Shown: positions 1 through 5,324 of the stretch, piece after piece | How the letters are laid out: every line of letters starts with the position of its first letter | Position numbering within the stretch: position 1 is the stretch's first letter | NCBI RefSeq assembly: GCF_042687825.1 | Contig: NZ_JBHUQE010000047.1 | Coordinates: forward strand, 1 to 5,324 | Length of the DNA stretch: 5,324 nt | Direction of reading: 5' to 3' | Source: Sedimentitalea sp042687825 | Lineage (GTDB): Bacteria; Pseudomonadota; Alphaproteobacteria; Rhodobacterales; Rhodobacteraceae | Made by a program: the position numbers and the translations under genes | Notes under the pieces: model-generated | Databases searched by the model: none | What the model saw: the letters and a program-made list of their open reading frames with translations, nothing else | What the model was told of the DNA's origin: nothing

Positions 1-23
1 GCCGATTTGTGCAACAAGGCCAG

Positions 24-2216
<2,193 letters not shown>

Positions 2217-2247
2217 GGGCGACTCCGCAATCGGTTGACCCACACTT

Positions 2248-2262
2248 GTTCTCTTTTTGATC
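2248..2262 (-). promoter_or_regulatory. Probable LexA (SOS) operator of uvrB
   Basis: Read in the uvrB direction the sequence is GATCAAAAAGAGAAC, that is GATC-N7-GAAC. The alphaproteobacterial LexA box is GAAC-N7-GAAC (equivalently GTTC-N7-GTTC), so this differs at one base of the eight conserved ones, and its A-rich spacer also looks like known boxes. It lies about 32-46 bp upstream of the uvrB start codon. A candidate -35 (TTGAAC, minus strand, 2265-2270) is followed after 17 bp by a poor -10 (AAGTGT, 2242-2247), which would put the box between the two elements where LexA would block RNA polymerase. The sequence match is seen; binding by LexA is inferred. Confidence 0.6.
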
Positions 2263-2334
2263 CGGTTCAAGCCCAATCCGAGGCCAGGCCCTGTGCCATG
2301 TGCCCCGGCGAGGCCGGGCGCGGCAAAACGGGCC

Positions 2335-2363
2335 TTGCCCCAAAGGCGCAGATCCCGGATAAA
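2335..2363 (+). promoter_or_regulatory. Candidate sigma-70 promoter for the complex I subunit / GNAT pair
   Basis: TTGCCC (2335-2340) and GATAAA (2358-2363) are separated by 17 bp, each matching the -35 or -10 consensus at four of six positions. The -10 lies 26 bp upstream of the start codon at 2390, leaving a short leader that carries the ribosome binding site. A small hairpin (CCCGGC/GCCGGG, 2304-2318) lies just upstream. This is a consensus match only, in a G+C-rich background where such matches are weak evidence. Confidence 0.35.
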
Positions 2364-2389
2364 CGTCTGGACGATCAAAGGAGACACCG

Positions 2390-2701
2390 ATGCGCGCAAG
2401 GATCTACAGACCCGCCCGGAATGCCATGACTTCGGGTATGGCAAAGACCCGGAACTGGGTTCTCGACTTTGCACCGGCCACCGCCCGGGATGTCGATCCG
2501 CTGATGGGCTGGACTTCGTCCAGCGACATGCAAAGCCAGGTCAGGCTGCGTTTCGCCAGCAAGGAGGCGGCGTTGGAATATGCCGAGGACAACGGCATCG
2601 ACGCGGTTGTCCTTGAGCCCAAGCAGCGCAAGCCCAATGTCCGTCAGGGCGGGTATGGCGAGAATTTCGCCACCAATCGCCGCGGGGTCTGGACCCACTG
2701 A
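2390..2701 (+). CDS. NADH dehydrogenase (complex I) accessory subunit, NDUFS4-like (ETC complex I subunit)
   Basis: This 103-residue protein belongs to the ETC complex I subunit conserved region family (bacterial homologue of mitochondrial NDUFS4, the 18 kDa/AQDQ subunit). In alphaproteobacteria this accessory subunit sits on the peripheral arm of NADH:ubiquinone oxidoreductase on the cytoplasmic side. Seen in the sequence: the N-terminal RIYRPARNAMTSG (4-16), the central NWVLDFAP (22-29), DPLMGWTSS with QVRLRF (36-55), and the C-terminal GGYGENF with a final WTH (87-103), all family hallmarks. No signal peptide or membrane segment is visible, as expected. A strong AAAGGAG (2377-2383) lies 6 bases before the ATG. 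In bacteria this gene usually lies outside the main nuo operon, as here, where it is divergent from uvrB and followed after 5 bp by an acetyltransferase gene. The full length and intact motifs suggest it is functional. Confidence 0.95.
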   Translation: MRARIYRPARNAMTSGMAKTRNWVLDFAPATARDVDPLMGWTSSSDMQSQVRLRFASKEAALEYAEDNGIDAVVLEPKQRKPNVRQGGYGENFATNRRGVWTH

Positions 2702-2706
2702 CGACC

Positions 2707-3162
2707 ATGCGCGTCGTGGCCGTGGATGCCGACGACGCACATGTGCAGGCCCTGCTTGACCGGCATTGGCAGCTGATGCGCCAGACCTCTCCACCCGACA
2801 GCTGCCACGTGATGGATGCGCGCGCGCTGGTACAGGCCGATGCCCATTTGCTGGCAGTGTTTGACGGAGATCGGGCATTGGGGGTCGGGGCGATCACGGC
2901 CATATCCGACACTGAGGCCGAGCTGAAATCCATGCACACACTGGCCGCGGCGCGGGGCCGGGGCGTCGGCCGGACCATCCTGCGGGCGCTGCTGGATCAA
3001 GCCCGTGCCGCCGGCTACAGAACGGTCAGTCTGGAAACCGGTGCCGGTCCGCAGTTTCGCGCGGCGCGGCGGCTATATGCGCAGGAAGGGTTCGAACCCT
3101 GCCCGCCCTTTGGCGACTATCGGGCGGATCCGTTCAGTGTGTACATGACCCGCGATATCTGA
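2707..3162 (+). CDS. GNAT-family N-acetyltransferase
   Basis: The 151-residue product is a single-domain GCN5-related acetyltransferase, which would transfer the acetyl group of acetyl-CoA to an amine of an unknown small molecule or protein in the cytoplasm. The acetyl-CoA pyrophosphate-binding motif A is clear: a beta strand with KSMHTLAAA, then RGRGVGRTIL (83-92). A helix and the strand YRTVSLETG (104-112) follow, then the C-terminal motif B region with ARRLYAQEGFEPC (120-132). The ending FGDYRADPFSVYMTR resembles the YsnE/PaiA-like branch of putative acetyltransferases, but the substrate cannot be predicted from that. The ATG lies 5 bp after the stop of the complex I subunit gene with no strong Shine-Dalgarno of its own, so it is probably co-transcribed and translationally coupled. 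A hairpin 11 bp past its stop closes the unit. Confidence 0.93.
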   Translation: MRVVAVDADDAHVQALLDRHWQLMRQTSPPDSCHVMDARALVQADAHLLAVFDGDRALGVGAITAISDTEAELKSMHTLAAARGRGVGRTILRALLDQARAAGYRTVSLETGAGPQFRAARRLYAQEGFEPCPPFGDYRADPFSVYMTRDI

Positions 3163-3173
3163 ACCATTGCCAT

Positions 3174-3197
3174 TGTCCGGGTGTCGCTGCCCGGACA
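3174..3197 (+). terminator. Hairpin terminator after the acetyltransferase gene
   Basis: TGTCCGGG (3174-3181) and CCCGGACA (3190-3197) form a perfect 8-bp stem with an 8-base loop, beginning 11 bp after the stop codon at 3162. There is no clear U-tract on the plus side, so it may act as a weak or Rho-assisted terminator or only as a 3' end stabiliser. Confidence 0.55.
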
Positions 3198-3554
3198 CCA
3201 AAGCAGCGGCAACGATCCTGCGTTGACAATTCCGTGCCCCAAAGCCAGTGCGCGGCGGCAGCGTTTTTCGGACCGGATTCCAGTCCGAAAATGCTGGGTC
3301 ACGACACCAAGGCCGGCGCGGGATGGTTTAGCGCCCTTGCCGCATGGCCCGGTATCTCAACTGGAAATGCGCGAGTGCCGGATGTATGGCAGCCCGGAGT
3401 GAACACGCTGAAGCCGGTGTCGGTGGAGGCCAAATCGGCAGTAGACACCGCGCGCCCTGAGCCTGATTCCTCGATATCAGATCGGACATCGGGTATTCTG
3501 CATGACCTGATCTATTCGTTCCCAAACGTAACCACTGAACCGGATTGAGATACG
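3198..3554. other. Intergenic stretch without a convincing gene; contains inverted repeats
   Basis: No reading frame here resembles a known protein. The longest, plus strand 3234-3548 (104 codons), has no clear ribosome binding site, unremarkable codon usage and no recognisable motif; I leave it unannotated as a gene. Two perfect inverted repeats are visible. TTTTCGGAC/GTCCGAAAA (3265-3273 and 3283-3291) has a 9-base loop. CGGTGTC/GACACCG (3415-3421 and 3444-3450) has a 22-base loop. The first starts with T's and ends with A's on either strand, so it is not a standard intrinsic terminator. The stretch could hold the promoter of the broken gene at 3555 or be decayed sequence. Confidence 0.4.
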
Positions 3555-4468
3555 ATGCCGCGGTCCCGTCTGATTTCTGCACTGATACTCACCGTCCCAT
3601 GTGTGTGGCTGTCCTCAATCGTTGCGGAACTGGAGGCATCGCCAGGGACCGTCACATACGATTCCCGTGCCTACAAAAAGATGATGAACGGCCCTGTGGA
3701 ACATCAGCCCACTGCGTATCACTGGCAGCAGGGGGTCTGGTTCGCGTTCCCGGCAGGGTACCGCAATCCGCATCTTGGAGAGGCCGTACCGGAGATCATC
3801 ACCGATCGCGAGCGAATGGAAAAAGAGCTAAAGCTTGCGCCGGAACGGACAGGTATTGCGCGGGATGGCCGCTAGGACAGAAGGCTGGTTGGCGATACAG
3901 AATCTGTGGGTGGCTTCGCGTTCAAGCTCAATAGCCTGTCCCCGGTGGGGCGCAACCTGCGCTTTGATGCGGACATCACAGGCGATCCCGAGAGCCTGAC
4001 GATGAGGATGTCGTCAAGTTCCGGCTTGTCCGGGCCGGCGGAAGTGCTCCGCCGGCACCGCCCGATGTCACGAGACGGGTTGATCGGTATCTCAGTGGTC
4101 GCGGCACGCCGCCGCCCCTGCACCGGGGTCATCTCACCCGGATGTCACCCAACGGATTGCGTCCGATGGGTCACGAGCCTCTGTCAGCGAAACACTCTGG
4201 CGTCGATTACAAACTCTATGAACAGGATGGGAACCTGACGGCCATTCTGCGCTGCAATGTGATGAACGAAACCACGAACAGGCGCAACGTTCAGCCGGTT
4301 TGCGACGGTCAGGTGCTCGATTCGGAGAGCGGCATCATCCTGTATCTCGTCTTTCCCGAACACATCATCTGGTCCGAACGCAGCTGGCTGACCCCGGTAA
4401 CCGGTGCGCTCTCCCTCCTCGAATCCCGGCGTCTTTTTACCTTTCCCCCGAAATCCGGGCCATTGTGA
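3555..4468 (+). pseudogene. Broken gene for an exported or membrane-anchored protein of unknown function
   Basis: I do not recognise the family. From the ATG at 3555 a 106-codon frame runs to a TAG (3873-3875). It begins with a basic start (MPRSR) and a hydrophobic stretch to about residue 24, consistent with a signal peptide or N-terminal anchor, followed by ordinary protein sequence such as YHWQQGVWFAFPAGYR. The same frame continues sensibly past the TAG (FKLNSLSPVGRNLRFDADIT, about 3918-3977). Near 4000 the sense switches to another frame (DEDVVKFRLVRAGG from 4001), and this runs to 4468 through VDYKLYEQDGNLTAILRCNV, with two cysteines that could form a disulfide. One substitution plus the loss of one base after about 4000 would therefore restore a protein of roughly 290-305 residues. 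The 3' end abuts an IS407-like leader, so the last 10-15 codons may be IS-derived and the true C-terminus lost. It could be a genuine pseudogene or, less likely, two sequencing errors. Confidence 0.65.
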
Positions 4469-4570
4469 AAGGGAATTTTCCACTTTTGAATGGACGAAGG
4501 AGGAAGACCCATGAAGCGGAAGCGTTTTACAGAAGAACAGACCATTGGTGTCTTGAAGGAGAGCGATACA
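4464..4570 (+). mobile_element. 5' remnant of an IS3-family element, IS407-like group
   Basis: The stretch holds a typical insertion-sequence leader, with a strong AAGGAGG (4497-4503), followed by the first codons of an orfA transposase gene. The similarity ends at about 4567, so the element is cut down to roughly its first 100 bases and cannot transpose by itself. The left boundary is uncertain: TGTGAAAGGG at 4464 begins with the TG expected of an IS3-family end, but the leader could begin some tens of bases earlier, inside the tail of the preceding broken gene. No matching right end is visible before the tRNA gene. Confidence 0.55.
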
Positions 4571-4576
4571 AGGTAA
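4511..4576 (+). pseudogene. Truncated transposase OrfA of an IS407-like IS3-family element
   Basis: Twenty-one codons encode MKRKRFTEEQTIGVLKESD and end at TAA (4574-4576). The start MKRKRFTEEQ-IGVLKE is the well-known N-terminus of IS407-group OrfA proteins, which normally continue for about 85-90 residues with a helix-turn-helix and a leucine zipper. Here the similarity stops after KE and the frame closes at once, so the DNA-binding domain is missing. AAGGAGG lies 7 bases before the ATG. It is a relic and has no plausible present function. Confidence 0.75.
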
Positions 4577-4843
4577 CAAATACGCCGTGAGTGAGTAGTT
4601 CAGATCCGCGCGTGGCGTGCTGAAAAACGTGGCGGATCGGAACTGGTCCGAACCACCTCACAGTGCGTTGGGCCGTGGCAGCGCCAAAGGTGTGCTGAGG
4701 GCAGGCAGGACCTGATCGACATGGGGGGGGCCGCGCGGCGAAATTCTCGAAGATGGCCAAGTGCTTTTACTTGGCGACGGACATGATCATCGATGGTAAA
4801 GATTGCACCAAGCAAAACAAACGTTTAAACGTCGCGCGGGGAT
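4577..4843. other. Gene-free, scrambled stretch between IS remnant and tRNA-Arg
   Basis: No frame gives a recognisable protein. The plus-strand frame that reads QIRAWRAEKRGGSE (about 4599-4640) vaguely recalls transposase helix-turn-helix text, but I cannot support it. Visible structure: GATCCGC/GCGGATC (4603-4609 and 4632-4638); GCCAAGT/ACTTGGC with a 6-base loop (4756-4762 and 4769-4775); a run of eight G (4723-4730); and the perfect 12-bp palindrome ACGTTTAAACGT (4821-4832). The stretch is best described as recombination debris upstream of the tRNA gene, with the tRNA promoter at its right end. Confidence 0.5.
4803..4831 (+). promoter_or_regulatory. Candidate promoter of tRNA-Arg
   Basis: TTGCAC (4803-4808) is a good -35. 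An A+T patch (TTTAAA/TAAACG, 4824-4831) at a spacing of 15-17 bp could serve as -10, and transcription would start a few bases before the tRNA at 4844. The -10 lies inside the palindrome ACGTTTAAACGT. A GCGCGGGG stretch between -10 and gene resembles a stringent-type discriminator, common at stable RNA promoters. The match is imperfect, so confidence is modest. Confidence 0.4.
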
Positions 4844-4920
4844 GCTCCCTTAGCTCAACTGGATAGAGCAGTCGACTTCTAATCGACAGGTTGAGGGTTC
4901 GAGTCCTTCAGGGAGCGCCA
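4844..4920 (+). tRNA. tRNA-Arg (anticodon UCU)
   Basis: The 77-base sequence folds into a full cloverleaf. The acceptor is GCTCCCT/AGGGAGC with discriminator G and encoded CCA. The D arm is GCTC/GAGC with a 9-base loop containing GG. The anticodon stem is GTCGA/TCGAC with loop CTTCTAA, whose anticodon TCT is at 4878-4880. The variable loop has 5 bases, and the T arm is GAGGG/CCTTC (one G-T pair) with loop TTCGAGT. It decodes AGA (and AGG by wobble), rare arginine codons in a G+C-rich genome. The gene is complete. tRNA-Arg genes are frequent attachment sites for integrases; here the sequence just after the 3' end is A+T-rich and interrupted by an insertion sequence. Confidence 0.97.
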
Positions 4921-5001
4921 CTGCCAGCATCTTTAATCGCGCAATCAGAATATCCATCTGACCAGAGTCATTTTGAGAAATGCTGGGCAAAGGAAATCCG
5001 C

Positions 5002-5085
5002 GTGAAAATATACCTGACCAAGGACGAAAAGCGCGCAATCTACGAGATCGACAAATCGGTGTTTGAAATACCCCTAGTTTCCTAG
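5002..5085 (+). pseudogene. Small gene start interrupted by an IS end
   Basis: A GTG at 5002, preceded by AAAGGA (4989-4994) at a good distance of 7 bases, opens a frame beginning VKIYLTKDEKRAIYEIDKSV (read as M at the start). After about 20 codons it runs into the right inverted repeat of an IS3-family element at 5064 and stops at a TAG (5083-5085) inside that repeat. The first codons look protein-like and use A+T-rich codons unlike the housekeeping genes to the left, suggesting acquired DNA downstream of the tRNA. I do not recognise the family, and the rest of the gene, if it exists, would lie beyond the IS outside this window. It could also be a chance frame. Confidence 0.4.
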
Positions 5086-5324
5086 ACACCTGTCTGGTTC
5101 AGTTTGGGCTGTCGGATTTCGAAGTCAACGGGCGACGGCATGCAGTTGGTGGTGTGTTTTCGCTTCGGGTTGCAGAACATCTCGATGTAGTCGAACATCC
5201 CGTCTGGCGTCGTCGCATGTCGGGTGGGGGCGTCGCCTGATCCGTTCCCGTTTCAAAAGCGGAAAGAAGCTCTCGGCAACGGCGTTGTCGTGACAGTTGC
5301 CACTTCCCGGCCACGATGGTTGGC
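5064..5324 (-). mobile_element. Right end of an IS3-family element (IS3/IS51-like group), partial at window edge
   Basis: TGAAATACCCCTAGTTTCCT (from 5064, reading inward) starts with TG and has the CCCC-N-(A/G)GTTTCC core familiar from terminal inverted repeats of IS3-family elements, so I take 5064 as the outer end. The orfB remnant on the minus strand ends 18 bp inside it, the normal spacing for an orfB next to the right repeat. The element continues past 5324. It is a different IS group from the remnant at 4464, because its OrfB is of the GNCHDNAVAESFF type rather than the IS407 type. Confidence 0.7.
5082..5324 (-). pseudogene. IS3-family transposase OrfB, frameshifted C-terminal part
   Basis: The DDE integrase-type transposase OrfB of IS3 elements cuts and joins the IS ends. 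On the minus strand one frame reads GNCHDNAVAESFFPLLKRER, the conserved C-terminal block holding the catalytic glutamate in AESFF, followed by IRRR and DDARRD. The family's usual continuation, FDYIEMFCNPKRKH and then PSPVDFEIRQPKLNQTGV, is found in a different frame and ends at TAG (5082-5084). Between RRD (5197-5199 for D) and FDY (5193-5195 for F) only one base is left, so the frame is broken there by a gain of one or loss of two bases. The N-terminal part lies beyond the window. The copy is therefore defective. A 71-codon frame on the same strand is a shadow. Confidence 0.8.

Noticed and set aside
2217..2474. An 86-codon upstream extension of the uvrB frame
   Set aside because: It has no UvrB similarity, overlaps the divergent complex I subunit gene and the likely LexA box, and the ATG at 2216 has a proper Shine-Dalgarno.
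3234..3548. A 104-codon plus-strand frame ending 6 bp before the broken gene
   Set aside because: It has no clear ribosome binding site, no recognisable motif, and codon third positions near background composition. Homologues would be needed to accept it.
3545..3934. A 129-codon plus-strand frame overlapping the start of the broken gene
   Set aside because: It is rich in arginine, cysteine and glycine like an out-of-frame shadow, while the frame from 3555 has a hydrophobic N-terminus and sensible sequence.
3906..4238. A 110-codon plus-strand frame taken as an independent gene
   Set aside because: Its first third is the continuation of the broken gene after the TAG, and beyond about 4000 it is out of frame with the protein-like reading.
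4184..4579. A 131-codon minus-strand frame
   Set aside because: It is a shadow of the hypothetical gene and the IS leader on the plus strand, and crosses their junction.
4924..4986. Inverted repeat CCAGCAT/ATGCTGG downstream of the tRNA as its terminator
   Set aside because: The 49-base spacing is too large for a terminator hairpin and there is no U-tract; a chance 7-bp match is likely.
4850..5089. A 79-codon minus-strand frame across the tRNA
   Set aside because: It includes the antisense of the tRNA; the text GLEPSTCRLE is the usual artefact of translating tRNA genes backwards.

Overview
The window reads as a G+C-rich alphaproteobacterial chromosome, most likely from the Rhodobacteraceae/Roseobacter group. 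Three things point there: an alphaproteobacterial UvrB with its typical basic C-terminal tail, a bacterial NDUFS4-type complex I accessory protein (characteristic of alphaproteobacteria), and a GAAC-N7-GAAC-like LexA box rather than the CTG-N10-CAG type. The genus cannot be fixed from the sequence.

Positions 1-3200 are conserved housekeeping sequence. uvrB (minus strand, 24-2216) encodes the damage-recognition helicase of nucleotide excision repair. A 173-bp intergenic region with a probable SOS operator separates it from a divergent two-gene unit: an ETC complex I subunit (2390-2701) and, 5 bp further on, a GNAT acetyltransferase (2707-3162). That unit ends at a strong hairpin (3174-3197).

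Positions 3200-4840 are decaying accessory sequence. About 350 bp has no convincing gene. Then comes a membrane-anchored or exported protein of unknown function (3555 to about 4440-4468), broken by one in-frame TAG and one frameshift. Next is the start of an IS407-group (IS3 family) insertion sequence reduced to its leader and 21 codons of orfA, followed by about 270 bp of unassignable sequence with several inverted repeats.

Positions 4844-4920 hold an intact tRNA-Arg(UCU) with encoded CCA. Immediately downstream the DNA becomes A+T-richer, and a small GTG-started reading frame (5002) is cut after about 20 codons by the right end of a second, different IS3-family element (inverted repeat from 5064, frameshifted orfB remnant on the minus strand to the window edge).

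The left half is a repair/respiration locus. The right half looks like a tRNA-adjacent hotspot of integration and decay. I see no complete novel system. The most useful leads are the probable LexA control of uvrB, the repairable hypothetical gene, and the tRNA-Arg junction with IS remnants on both sides.
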